Assembly (NCBI RefSeq): GCF_008831285.2
Contig: NC_045150.1
Coordinates: 7,948,001-8,012,000 of the forward strand
DNA from: Nymphaea colorata
Taxonomy: Eukaryota; Streptophyta; Magnoliopsida; Nymphaeales; Nymphaeaceae
Direction of reading: 5' to 3'
Length of the DNA: 64,000 bases
Below the pieces are notes generated by a model. The model did not search any database and was not told where the DNA came from. It was given only the letters and a program-made list of their open reading frames with translations. Positions within the stretch are counted from its first letter, which is position 1; every line of letters starts with the position of its first letter. A program made the translations under genes and the position numbers. This document shows positions 10,871 through 23,821 of the stretch, one piece after another.

Positions 10871-13755
10871 TCACTGGGTTGGCCTGCCGCGGTTATTAGC
10901 AACATAGTTGTTGGAAGGAACACGGACGCGTCTCCTGCCTGCTTGGCCATTCAGAGCCCTGACCCTAGCTTTTATTAGTCTCTGCTCCTTCATGTTCGCA
11001 AACAACGAGTCCAGTGTCTGAGGCCTCCCCTTTGAAACACTTGACGGCTTCACCACCTGCATACACGCCATGTCACCGCTCGCATTTGGTAAGGAGAGGT
11101 CTTAAACCCATACGCAGAGGCTTTACACGCTTTTAATTTACCTTTGCAGGATAAGCAGAAGAGACTTGTCCAACCTTCATCTGGGCAGCTGGCATTTGTC
11201 TGCACACAAAGAAACCATCATCACTAGAACAAAGGAGGCAACGTATAATTATTTCCTTTCTGTTCTACCGAGAATGCAGACACTGACCAATCCGACAAGC
11301 AAAAGAGAATCCAATTCGGTCACTTACCATAACAAAGAAAATAATCTGAAAACTTACAACTAATGTACAGGAAACAAAAGGGACCATAATCCAGATAGGA
11401 GACGCTGAGCGTTGCATCACATTTTAGAGTTGATAGTACGATCAAGAGCAAAGTCTCGTGAAGCAAACCATGATCGCTAGGTCTTGTAACCAGCCTCCTC
11501 CAAGTGATTTGTTTTATATATCCACGTAGCAAGGAGAGAATACTTGTACCCAGCTACTCTTAAAACACAGGAAAATAGAAGCCGTATCTTTTTGGCACAG
11601 AGATACCAATTACCAGCCAACTGTCAAAATCAAAGTTTCGCAGGCGGGGAGACTCCTGTTTGACAATTGCATCCCGACATCTTTATACCTAACTTAAAGC
11701 ATGGATAAGAAGAAATAATAGAACAACCCCCTGGTAGATTGACGCAAGATATGTAATTTGTCAGCTCCCTCTTCGGAACTGCAAACTTCTATGCAAGAAC
11801 ATGTTCGGTCCATCATGGTTCCCTGGAAGAAGTTCCATGTGAAGCATCACGATTACCAAGGCCTTCAACATGGTTGACCTCCAAAATTCAACTCATCATG
11901 AACGGGATCATGACAGACCGATGTTTAGATGATTTGCTGCTTGGACAAAATCCATGAGGCAACAATTTTGTAAATTTTGCTGTTCTAACCTCCATTTTTC
12001 CACAGGACACTTCTAGTAATAAGTCCAGAGAAAACCAATCAGCAGCAGAAAAGCAAGCAATTTGAGCAGAACAAACCAACAAGAGCCATTAAAAACTGAA
12101 TTCTCCTCCTGTCCACAGGCGTCTACGCAGCGCTCCCAGAACACCCCCAACAATGCCAATCTCCACAGGCTAGAATATCCCTTCACTGGACATAACACCT
12201 CGACTTTATCCACCAACAAGGTCAAAATTATAAAATTTTCTTCAAAACAACAAAAGATGCCAGCGGCTACAGGCCAAGTGAGAGGGGAATGCATCAATTA
12301 TAGCTATCTTCATGTCAAAAGCTCAGAAAGCTTCTTCACACCATCTTGCTAGGAAGAGTGGTCCTTACCAGCTATGGTCAGAAGAGGACGCCATACCAAA
12401 TTCCTAAGTTTGCACCTTCCCTCAGAAGATTGTGCAGTGCTTCGCTCACATAATAAGTTGAAATAATACTTCATTTGCAACAAAAACATAACAAGGACCA
12501 TGAGGGAATTGTGCATAGTGGTGCCACCTTATACATTAGGCAAGCTTCCTGCAAACGGTTATAAATTTCATGTGATAGACCACCTGTGCTTGATAACTTT
12601 CAATTGTATCCAACTAGTACCCATATCCAGGATCTATCTAGAACCTAGATAGAGAGAGGCATGAAGAAAGGAGGTACTGTTTGACACCTAAGCAGATGCA
12701 TGTAGACCAGCAGCAGGGTTCCAACTGAAAGGAAGTGCAAACCCATTTTCATGATGAGAAAGAAAAACCAAGGCCCTCTGATTTAGAATATGCCCATAAC
12801 TTTCACCACTTCCAAATCCCTCATCATTCTATCATGTGTGACACTAGCTGATACCACACGTTGCAAACATATCAACCAACAGATTGACCAACAATTATGC
12901 AGAACTTCTTTCACAACAGATGCCTCATGCAAAGGAAGGACGTCATTTATAGATGTGGAAGACCTCAGTTACCTGTGATTAAAGAAGCCAGGACTAGCAT
13001 CAGGTGAACGAATACCAAAGAGAAGTAAAACCAGGTAGAAGAAGCAAGCCATTCCCATTCTGCTAGCCATGGAAGAAACCAATACCTTGTCCTGCGCCAG
13101 TTCGGCACCCTCATTCGCACGGGTTCATTTGCGACTTTTCGAGCAGCTTCTACTGCTAAGGGGAATTGAGTGTCAGCTTTAAAATTAGATCTCCTCTGAG
13201 CAAGAACACCCTGTATAGGAGAAGAGGGAGATAGCAAGCATTAGAAAATTTACAGAGATACCCATAAGGAGAACCAACATGGATTAGACTTAAAGTCATG
13301 ACAGGTCACCTGCCGAAGGGTTGACCTCGAATCAGCAAATCGTTTAAGGTTTGAAGCACGTGTTTGGGAAGTGCCGTTGTTTATGAAACCTCTGTTCTTA
13401 TTCTGTTACACAAACTCCAAATGAATTAAAACCTGCGATCACTGAGGTAAAGAAACTAAGCACCATAAAAATTCACTTACTGCTATCCTCGCATTCTTTC
13501 CCTTTGAAACAGGTTTCTTGGACATCTTAATAATGTCATCTACACCAACAGTCGAGCACAAGCTTCAAGATTTGTTCATGAGCTATCTAATCGAAAATAT
13601 ATATGGCAACCTATCCGGAAAATGAAACAATGCAACTAGAGCAAAATTGACGCAATAATTTCCCCCACGGCCAGAAGAAATTTACCTAGGGTCATATCTA
13701 TCTTCTTCTCGGTGAGAGCAATAGCTTCGTTTGTCAGTGCTGGTTTGGCTGCCAT
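10871..13755 (-). CDS. UAP56-interacting mRNA export factor, UIEF-type
   Basis: Six coding exons, in transcript order: 13755-13686, 13539-13481, 13402-13310, 13210-13086, 11199-11142 and 11056-10871. They join in phase to 196 aa. The N-terminus MAAKPALTNEAIALTEKK leads into LDDIIKMSKK at about residues 23-33, the UAP56-binding motif by which export adaptors recruit the DEAD-box helicase UAP56 in TREX. The remainder is basic and low in complexity, with Arg/Lys clusters (RVPNWRRTR, GRRRVRV) and a conserved-looking block TLDSLFANMKEQRLIKARV near residues 146-164. I match it from memory to Arabidopsis UIEF1/UIEF2, nuclear mRNA export adaptors. An upstream leader exon ends at 14528, and the 3' splice site abuts the ATG, so splicing precedes translation start exactly. 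Intron 4 is about 1.9 kb. No defects were seen. Alternative: another UBM-bearing export adaptor. Confidence 0.88.
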
Positions 13756-14180
13756 CTGCAGTGGAATCATAAAGTTCAATCAAATTTTACCGATAGGAAT
13801 CCAATAATGGAAAATAAAACGCACAGATATAAGAAAATGGCCAATGTAAAACACAAGAATAAATGCATTGGGAAAACCCTTGATAAGCCTCAATGGGATT
13901 GCAACAGTTCATGCCCCCTTTATTGACGATTACAACTCTCTTGCTCTGACCCCTCCCCCCAACCCTACCCATTTGAACAAAGTTATTGCTTAAACTACGC
14001 CTCAAAAAAGCACAAGCATATAAATTAAATGCGGCAGGTGATGAAAGCCCAAAAAAAAACTCAAAACAGACAGAGAACATTTGAAAAATACGGACTTAGA
14101 AGGTAATTAAACGAAAGAAATCTCAAAAAATGCTACCGCAATTACCCAACTAATCATCCATCGTCTAAAAGTCATTCACA

Positions 14181-14213
14181 CAAAAAAAAAAAAAAACACA
14201 CACACACACACAC
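14181..14213. repeat. Poly(A) and (CA)n run in the UIEF leader intron
   Basis: A run of 15 A, then about nine CA units, within the intron between the leader exon and the first coding exon. Confidence 0.9.
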
Positions 14214-14527
14214 TTAAAAACGATTATATCATACGACTCCTTCCTTAGACGGCCACCAGCCGAACCCTAAAAATCGAACATTAAAGGCGAGCAGATCTAA
14301 AAGGGATTACACGCATTCACATCGACGCCCACAAACGGATGCAACAAAAAGAAAAAAGAAAGCTCCATCACCAGTCTCTATCAAAACTAATTCAAGATAC
14401 AAACCCTAATCACAAATAAGAACCCATCGAACAACGAAACTCATCCGCAAAACCCAACAAATCGACCACGCAAGCATCAAATGAGGCTCTAGGGAAAAAA
14501 TATAGAATCGAAAGCCAATTGACTCAC

Positions 14528-14830
14528 CGATCTCCAAAATCTGTATACGCCCAAAGATTCACTCGACAAGAAATGACTATGTCAGATAAAGAAGGACCCT
14601 AGGGAAGAAAAACCGCCAAATCCTGTATGAATCTTTCTCCTCACAAGCAGGAGAAGATGGAGGAGGCGGAACAAAATTAGGGTTTCTCAGGGAGGACGAA
14701 ATCTGAGAGGTAGAGGCGAACAAGGGGAGAGAAGGACGAAATCTGAGAGGTAGAGGGTGGGAAGAAACGGCTTTCCAACAAGCCACCGATGAGGATGACG
14801 ACGCATAAATTTTGTCCCGTCCTGGTGGCA
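14528..14830 (-). other. 5' untranslated leader exon of the UIEF gene
   Basis: A strong donor GATCG|GTGAGTC on the minus strand ends the exon at 14528. The exon contains TCTCAG and CCCTAATTTTG-type leader sequence common at plant gene starts. The acceptor at 13758-13756 (CAG) immediately precedes the ATG. The 5' limit is uncertain, perhaps near 14780-14830. Between here and 15168 I see nothing else. Confidence 0.6.
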
Positions 14831-15168
14831 TTTTATAGGGCCACTGGTGAAGCGGGGGCCCTAATTTTAGTCAAATTTTCAGAAACACCCGTATCATTTC
14901 TTCATAATTCGGACATGTACCAATGGAAATGCAAATTATCAGTTCAGGAAAGGTTAAATTTGGTTTCTTCTCTCTTGAACCGTTACTTAAGATTATTTTT
15001 ATGTTATCAAAACATACAAAAAAATTGGTGTAGTGTGAGTTTGTTTGATTAACATTGGTGAGGTTATATGTTAAGGTTAAGAGGAAAGAGAGTGAAACTT
15101 CTCCCTCTATCTAGTATTAGATATTACGTAATGGTTGACCTACTTTCAATAAAATTAGGACCATCGAT

Positions 15169-15326
15169 TAGTCTGGGCATCTAGCCGGACAACCATTGGC
15201 TACTCGGTATTCGGCTTGACTTGGGTTTGGGCCCGGACCCAGAAAAAAAGGCACCATGGAGTCGAGCTTAGACCGGCCCATGCCTGACTTTGGTCGGATC
15301 CTGTTAGGCGAGGCTGCCCAGCCCTA
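15169..15326. mobile_element. Short hAT-like relic
   Basis: It starts TAGTCTGGGCATC and ends GCTGCCCAGCCCTA, whose reverse complement TAGGGCTGGGCAGC matches the start at most positions. The interior carries GGGCCCGGACCC, like the subterminal motifs of the 8590-9404 element. The flanking octamers do not match, so any target duplication has decayed or the limits are wrong. Confidence 0.45.
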
Positions 15327-17271
15327 AGTGTCATGGGTCAACCCTATTCGTCAATAGGGAAAGCCCACATGAAGCTCTCCCACTCATTGGGGCCCATTTG
15401 AATAAATGGAATTTGGTTTAGTTCAAATTTAGTGGAAAGTTTCAATTACAAACAAATACAGCAATTAAGTATAAGTAGTTTTGGAGCTATTATGGAATTT
15501 TAGTACTGATTCCAAGTTCTATGAAATCAAACAAATGTGAAAATGAAATGTGTATAAAAATTCCTCCAAAAAGATACATGATAATAAATGTTTGGAAGCT
15601 TTAAGTCATATATGATTGGTTCAGATATCTGATTGAAACCATTTTGAAAAAATCATATATGAAAAAAAAAAAATATTTGATTAAGAAATCGGATTAACAT
15701 CCAATCAGATGCCGATTGGGATCGGACTTGGCCTTAAATATATCCAATGCTCTTACATTTTCAAAATTGGTGCTCTTACATTTTCAAAATCGGTCAGTTT
15801 TGGTTCAAAATTCAGATATGAATATAAAAATTAGATTGTGATCATCCTTGGATTGTGAAATCTGGTTTCAGATTCGAATTCTGATATAACTTTTTTTATT
15901 TATATTGAAATCAAAACTATGTAAATATCCGAAAAAGTAGATACAATTAAGGCCAAGAACGGCAACAATGCCGCGGAACACGCATAGCACAAGAATGCTG
16001 GGAAAGTATGGAACGACATCAAACAGGCGATTAGGTATGGGATTTTTCTTATTGAATCTAGGGATGTCTGATTTTGATGGACATCCAAATCTGATAACGC
16101 ATAAAATCTTGGATGCTTTTTGAACTTGAGTATATTTTTGTCATTGTCATGTAATTCTAACCTTTGGTTTTACCTTGTCAAAAACTAACATAAAGTTAGT
16201 TTTAACAAAATGACAGATGCATGCAAAGCTACTTCTAAAAAAAATAAGAAAACAGGAAGAACCTAGTTGTCTATGGCTAATAAGATATAGTTGTATTCAG
16301 TACAATTAGATTTGAATAATTTGTTAGGGGCCTTTTGATGGTCCTAAAAGTTTTGAACAAATTTTTTAAATGTTTTTTTTTAAATGTACAGTAAAAACAA
16401 TATTTTACGAAAAAAAATGGAGCGTGCAGCTCCATCCACTTTCGTGGAAAAGTATATATGTGATGAATCTGAAAAGGTATTTCTAAATGTTTTCTTTTAG
16501 AGGAGGTAAGGGTGTGATATAAGTAAAACGTACATCAAATTAATGCACCACTAACAAAATTTAGGTATAAAGAAATCTGTCACACAGATTGATGAAAAAA
16601 AAATAGAATGCAGTGTTTTTTGAACTTACTCTCATCCCGCAAACAACACCCTGCAAAACTAACGTAGTGCTTTTGTCACCAAGCATGGGAAAAAAGCAAT
16701 TTGAAAAATGATACAACACAAAATCCCATATGTAATTCCTGCACAGGTTCCTTCTTAAGTTTTTCTCTCGGCAAGATTCAGTTGGATCTTGCAAAACTTT
16801 TCAAGTTCGAAGATTGGGTTCTTGTTTGGAAGACTGCAACCAACCAGACTTGCGTTTACATAAACAGTGATGGATAATAGATATCAGGATGATTATAGTT
16901 GGGGCAATTAAGATTTTTCAAATTAATATCCAATTTGACTTCAAAAATGAAGCTTAGCTTTGTTATCTATAAGATGAGAGATTGCTCACTAGACCGCAAG
17001 CAAGGCTTTCATCTCAATTTGGCCTGACCAAACCAATGGTACATAACATTTGCCCAATCAAATTAGGCATTGTTTAAAAACATGTGAAGGCAATTGAAGC
17101 TAAGTTAAGCAAAACGCCATATGCTTCAAATATACATAACCACATACCAAAAAAAACTAATGTAAACGCAAAAGTAAGGTCTAGTCTAGGTGAACTTCAC
17201 CAAAGTGCTAAAGAACACCTCTAAAACTGCAAGTTAGCCACCGCCCTCGAAGCAACCATTGGCGTTGTAGA
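15327..17271. other. Intergenic region without a supported gene
   Basis: AT-rich sequence. It includes a 24-bp tandem duplication near 15748-15795 (TGCTCTTACATTTTCAAAA units). The part from about 17030 resembles sequence near 43690-43830, so the downstream flank of the NDPK duplication may reach here. No coding exons were recognised. Confidence 0.6.
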
Positions 17272-17675
17272 TAGGGATGGACAACGGGCCGATCCAAATC
17301 GGTGTTTGACTCAAACTCGTCCATGTAAACTTGAGTCTAACTCGATTAGATGAGTCGAGATCGAGCAAAACTCGAGTTATAAATGAATCGACTTTGAATT
17401 ACATAAACTCGACTCATTTAAACTCAATTTGTCTCATGTATTCTCTGTTTATTAATCTTCAGGGCATGGTCGGTACTTTTTTATAAAATTTAACACCTTT
17501 TTTATGGTTTTCATTTTCATTTGAAAATATATATATACGAATCAAGTGGCATGACCTTTAGCAACTACAGAATCTGAGCTCAAGCTTGACTCCAGCTCAA
17601 ATCGAGCAATATATACCTCGAGATGAACTTGAGCTGGCCGAGCTCAAACTCAGGGTTGCTCGTTCTACACTCCTA
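17272..17675. mobile_element. hAT-type MITE, 404 bp
   Basis: The left end TAGGGATGGACAACG and the reverse complement of the right end, TAGGAGTGTAGAACG, agree at most positions. The flanking octamers GTTGTAGA (17264-17271) and GCTGTTTA (17676-17683) agree at five of eight, an eroded 8-bp duplication. The interior is rich in CTCGAGCTCG-like words and encodes nothing. Confidence 0.65.
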
Positions 17676-17889
17676 GCTGTTTACAGCCTTCAAAAAACTT
17701 AAAAACATCCCAAGGCAGATAAACCTTGTCGCTTTCTTTCACTTGTGAGTCTACAGCCAATCCCTCAAGAAACATTGGATAAAATGCTCGAATTCTAGAA
17801 CAAACAAGGTCGGGTTCATCCTCGTCGTCACACCTTGACACATGCTAGAAACCAAAGACAAGCTACCATGATCGTCATCCAGACATCAT

Positions 17890-18070
17890 ATTGTCTTGGG
17901 CTGACATGGGCGCTCGCCAGCCCCACGCTGGCTCCACTATTGCTATAAGCAGTTGAGTTTCTTTATCGTACCCGTGGAATGCCTATAATTTTAATTTTAT
18001 GAAAAAAAAAAACGAAAGCCGAAGCTGATACAAGCACGAACAAACTTGAAATAAAGTAACTTGAAATAAA
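17890..18070 (+). repeat. Dispersed repeat, copy in plus orientation
   Basis: The stretch from CAGCCCCACGCTGGCTCC through TATAAGCAGTTGAGTTT to GGAATGCCTATAATTTT reappears in reverse complement at about 48050-48150. The family is unrecognised; the GC-rich GCTGGCTCC block suggests a transposon terminus. Confidence 0.5.
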
Positions 18071-18304
18071 GTAGGCAACCGCTGGCTCCGGTACTGCAGG
18101 AGGTGACCCAAGTGAGACGGATGCAGCAAAATATTAGATTCGGTATGACAAGCTAATTCAAAGAAAGGAAAATGGCTATTTTATTAAATCAATTGCATGA
18201 CTTGTTTGCAATGAAGGTTTTTTTACATCAAAGCCTTATTTCCTCGACGCAACCAGTCGTCCCGGTCGGAGAACCACAACTCAACATGCACCGCATATGC
18301 AGTA

Positions 18305-18333
18305 ATAAATATAATAATAATAATAATAATAAT
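18305..18333. repeat. (AAT)n microsatellite
   Basis: Nine AAT units in the 3' flank just after the NDPK copy 1 stop codon. Confidence 0.9.
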
Positions 18334-18353
18334 TTAAAAGGAAAATCGGCTGC

Positions 18354-20989
18354 CTAGTTGCTGCCATAAACCCATTTTTCAGCATTACTGGTATAACTGA
18401 CAAGTTCCTCCGGCTTGAACCAAAGGCTGATCTCATCCTTCGCAGTTTCAGGACCATCGCTTCCATGAATGATGTTCCTGCAAACCAACATATTACGTAA
18501 TTAGAAAGCTTCAAGATATACAAAAAGAAACCATTAGATAACAAACACTAATTTGTGTGTTCTTCATGTCCTTGGATTTACAGGAACACCAGCACAACAG
18601 AATCAAAATTTATCTAGTTTACAGGATTTGATTATGATTTACAGATGAAGGCATCATTTAGATTATATAGTCGACTTTCATCTACCTAGGATCATCGACT
18701 GCCATACTGTTTAGAGAAATGACGATTTCCAACCAGAGTTGTCATTTAAGGAGTGCACTGTACTAGAAGCCGCAGCTTGTAGACCATAGATCGACATTCA
18801 GAAAGGTAGAAGTCCGGAGTAAGGTACTAGTATCTATGCTATTGTTAGGTGTCAGTTTGCACAGCAGTTGAACAACGAGCCACTCCCACCACCTCAACCC
18901 CTTCTGCCCAGGGAATTGTGGTCTATTAACTACTAACAGTAGAAGCCGCAGCTTGTAGACCATAGATCGACATTCAGAAAGGTAAAAGTCCGGAGTAACG
19001 TACTAGTATCTATGCTATTCCTAGGTGTCAGTTTGCAGTTTGCACAGCAGTTGAACAATGACCCACTCCCACCACGTCAATCCCTTCTGCACAGGGAATT
19101 GTGGTCCATTAACTACTTGATTCCGCTTCCTTCCTCCACCAGTAGACAGTATAGTTGGGAAATACCATGCCAACTCTACCCCAAAAGCAACCTCACCCTT
19201 TCACCACCTATACATCGACCCTTCTCTCCGAAGAGAATCCTGGTAAAAATTGCAAAGGGACGCCAAAAAACTGAGCAATGCAATTTCCCCAAGTCCTACT
19301 GTTAACCAAGCAGCCATTATTAGTAAGTAGAAATTCTCATCAGTTTTAAAACATACCGTCCAACCACAACTGCAAGGTCTCCTCTAATCGTTCCAGGCTC
19401 TGATTTCTGGGGATCAGTAGCTCCAATAAGCTTCCGGCCATACTTTATCACTCCTTCCCCTTCCCAAACCTGCAGGAGCAAAGGAGCAGATATTTTGAAA
19501 TATGAAGACAAGACCCCTCCCCAAGAATCTGAAAAATATATAGGCAGTCGCACAAATACAATTTCCAAGTTAAAGAGGAACAATAGACAATATGTCTGAT
19601 GGATAACAAAGGAAACATACAATGTAAAAACAAATTCCCATTAAATGGCGAAAGCAATAATTGTAAGAAACAACTGTAGTAGCTACTTCACAGGGGCAAG
19701 GAACAAACATGACAAAAATATCCGGATAAAAATTTGGCTACAATAAAAAAGGAACATTTTTAATGCTTTACCACTCTCATCATAACATAAGCAGTCAAAA
19801 ATAAGATACGATACACCACATGTATCGTACAGTTATGATACAAGCACCATATCGTACGATACAGTTACGATACGCTAATTTTTACTGATTTTTTCAGAAT
19901 TTTTTCTGATTAATTTCTGTTTTTTTTAAATACGATATAATTAAGATACATTACGATACAGCGTATCTTAAAGCCAGACCGATACGGCATACGATAAGCT
20001 TTTTACAACATTCAGCAATACACTAATACTACAGCTAAAGCCTAACCAGGAAAACAGACTCAAGTTTTTGTGACTAACCATCGCAAGAACAGGACCAGAG
20101 CTGAGAAAATTGCATAGGCCATTAAAGAAAGGCCTCTCCTTGAGATCATGGTAGTGTTTTTCAGCAAAGTCCTTTGTCGGAATCACCAGCTTAATGGCCA
20201 CAAGCTTGTATCCTTTGCGTTCGAAACGATCAATAATTTCTGCAACCTAAATAAACAAAACATGGATTACCATAGAATATTTAAAACAAGGATCAGATAG
20301 ACTAAATCAGAAGCTGTCTGCATTTTATCCTAACCACAGCATTTAATAGACAATAACAAGTTCAATGAATATTTCACCTCTTAAACTGTATTAGAAAATA
20401 CTTTACCCCTTAACCAGCATACTACTTTTTTATTGTCAATTGCATCTTCAAAGGCATCAAACTACTGACTGCCACTATTGGCATCTTGATCATTCAAGTT
20501 GGAATATCAAGTCTTAATCTTGTAGTACTGCATCCCTACATTCATGTTGGTTACACTCAATATATAGTGTAATTTCAAGAAGCTTTAAAGGTTATTTTTT
20601 GGACACTGACATATTTCCAAGAGGAAATAAACAAGCCTATACAAAGCATAGATTCATTTGGAATGTACATTAAACATTTCAGTTTCACTTTACTGCTAGC
20701 CATTATACAAGGAACAACAGGATTTTCACGAACTTGTAGAACTAAAAACAATAAAACATCTTCTACCAACTAACTACTAATTTCTCATCTTCACTCTGCA
20801 TGAAAATATTAAGACCTTCAACTGCGACAACCTGCACAGAACCTTCTGAAATTGTAAATATTAAGAACTAACAAAGCTTTTCCCTACATTTTAACATAGC
20901 AAACTAAAAGGCATCATCGACAGTTGCAAAAAGCATATGTAGAATGAACTAGGAAAAAGTTCAATTTTCCTTTTTCTTCATGAAAGAAC

Positions 20990-21020
<31 letters not shown>

Positions 21021-23780
21021 AAAAAGGAACACCGCTAGATCAGTAACTCCATCTAACAAGAAGCCATAGAATAACCTTCAAAAAAGGAAAACCAGGTAAA
21101 AGTTTCCTTTGAGGTCCCTTATAACAAAATAATCTGGATATTTGTGAACCATGGAAAATCAAATTTGGTTCCCAGATGGCTTGACGAAATCTGAAGACAA
21201 ACTACTGAAATTGGTAAACCACATTCCCAATGAAAAATCTAAAAAATATGGAAACCATAGAAGTGCATGCAAACTAAACAAAGAATTCAGAAGGAAGCAT
21301 TGAATAAAGCGATCGATAGAAGTTAAAATAGCTACTGACTTTACCAGGCCCCTTTGCACTCCATCTGGCTTGATAGCAATAAAAGTACGCTCCATCTACA
21401 AAATCACAACCACAAAATGACGACGGCAGAAAGAAGAAATTTGATGATATCATACCAAGAAGCACAAGGAGAAACGAACCTCAGCAGCTTGTGCAGGCTG
21501 ATCCTGAAGCATGTACACTACAAAAGCAAAGCCACAAATTCATAAACAAAGGGACTTTCAGAATGCCTCTTCAGAAAACATAAAAAAAGAAAGCAGTTTT
21601 GTTTACTTCAAAATCACTGCCAAAGAAATTATTTGTTACATCATTTGGATTGATTCAAAGTTTAAATGGATCTAGTAGAAATGTGTTTATACAAAATGAA
21701 GTAAAAGTTTAAATGGATCTAGTAGAAACAGTAAAAAATTTATAAGTCAGGGGATCAGCTTTCATCCATGCTCCAAATCCATGCGTGCAGATATAGCAAG
21801 CAACTCCAATAACAGTAATAGATAGACTAGCCTGACTAGGTATGATCTCAAACACAAACAGGGCCCAGGCTAACAACTGATGTGATGCAAGCCACCAAAA
21901 AAGATGGCTACTTCATTTGAATCAGACAAGCAAAACTCACTATTCTCGTGATGAAAAATTGGATACAGTGTAATATCAATAAATAAAGGATCAGAAAGAA
22001 GGTATATCATTGCAAAAAACCTGATGGCAGCAAAATGAAGAAAGTGGGTGGAGGGATTGCTGTAGGGCAAAGTCTAGGCTAGCTGTCACATCTAAAACAG
22101 TAGCCCACGCCTTTTTTTCTAACCCATCTTAAGATGAAGCTCCTGTAGAAGAGGTTGCGAAAGCCTCATGCAAAAGCTTGAGCAGGGGCAGGGGCCCTCT
22201 TCCACCCTCCGCACTTAATTCAATCACTACCACCATAGTTTATCAGCTCAAACCTTTTACTTTAAATTCATCACGCCCTTTCTTCCACAAAGATATTACC
22301 ACAAGGATGGAAAACAATCATCAGTCATAACTACTGCTCTAAAAAAAAAATCCAAGAGGGCCTTGGCGATGTACAAAAAGGAAAAGAAAGATTATGATTT
22401 AGCCAGTTTTGCATCCAAAACTTAAAAAGCAGAGGGAAAATGCTCAAATCGGTCAGACAAACAGGCCCTTTCATGACCACTTAAATTTTAAAATAGGAAC
22501 ATTAATTATCCTCACAATCTTAAAGTTGCCAATCAGTCATGCAGCCAAACTTTGCTACAAACCTTTGCAAACTTGTCAGCATCTTCAGAAATGAAACAAT
22601 ACCAAAAATATAGAAAATACTACCCTATACCAAGGGGACCCGAATTTAATGTTCTGTTCTTTAAATTATTCAATGTTAAAGATATCGACGGGGCTAAAGA
22701 ATCAAAGATCCAATGAGCACATACAGAAATGACTAAAAAACCTGCTTAATATGATATAAGAAATAACTAGAAGACCTGCTGCAGGAAGAACTAGGGCTCC
22801 AGAAACCCATCCCCTTGAGGTACTCCTGGCTTCTGCCTGCTGATAAACTGGAGCCAGTGTAGACAATCTTCCTCTAAAAGAAGTGACAGGTGCCGCTGCT
22901 ATTGCTCGCCCTTCTGCAAATCAAAGTTAATATCAATGAATTTGCAACCACATAAAAGGCCTTAATGATCTGCACACGATGGACGACGTGTGTGAACGAT
23001 CAATAATGTACCAACGAAGGTCTAAGAAGCAAAGTAGTGAGCTTCTATGGATCACTTCGACGAGCCTAACAAAGCACCGTTCTCTCTTCGGACTTTCATT
23101 GCAAACGCTGTCAAATTTTTTTCTGATACGACCACTCTTTATTTTGCTTAACCTTTTCAATTTTTCACGAGAATGATACTACCCAAATAATCCATCGGCT
23201 AAATACTGTTAAGAAACCACAAAGCCATCGCAATGTCTACAAAACTTAAAGACAAACGGGTCCCTGAGATGACGAACTGAGAACAGTATGGAGCAACGTA
23301 GACGGAGATACAACCGCAACATAGGGCACAATGGGGAATGCAAGAAGAAGCACAGAGACTCAACGTTTCCCAAAACAAAAATGTGAAGCCTTTGAAAATT
23401 GAAATGCGAGACGCCTTTATGTCTTAGACAACAAAAACCCTAGCCAAGAGCACACGTGTCACCCGAACGGGGACGGAAAGTCTTCTACTTCACTGATATT
23501 AAAATTTCTACAACTAACGGATGGCGCAAAAGCAGCGCCCTAACATACTGTGAAAGAGGAAAAGCAAAGAACATTTGATAATTAAGACTCGGGCCAAAAA
23601 TGACGCCGTCACGCTGGTATGAATATAAATTATATAATAACCTCAGAAATCGGTAATTTATTCCCTCAGCCATTTATTTAAAACAAGCGCGAGTCCTACG
23701 GTCAAACACAACCGTAGCCAGAGGACGCACTCTTAACTCAATAGTCAAAAATAAAAAATGTCTCGAGAACCTAGCGTCGA

Positions 23781-23821
<41 letters not shown>

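Noticed and set aside
12013..12352. Open frames on both strands near 12.0-12.35 kb
   Set aside because: Inside intron 4 of the UIEF gene; the exons on either side join in phase without them.
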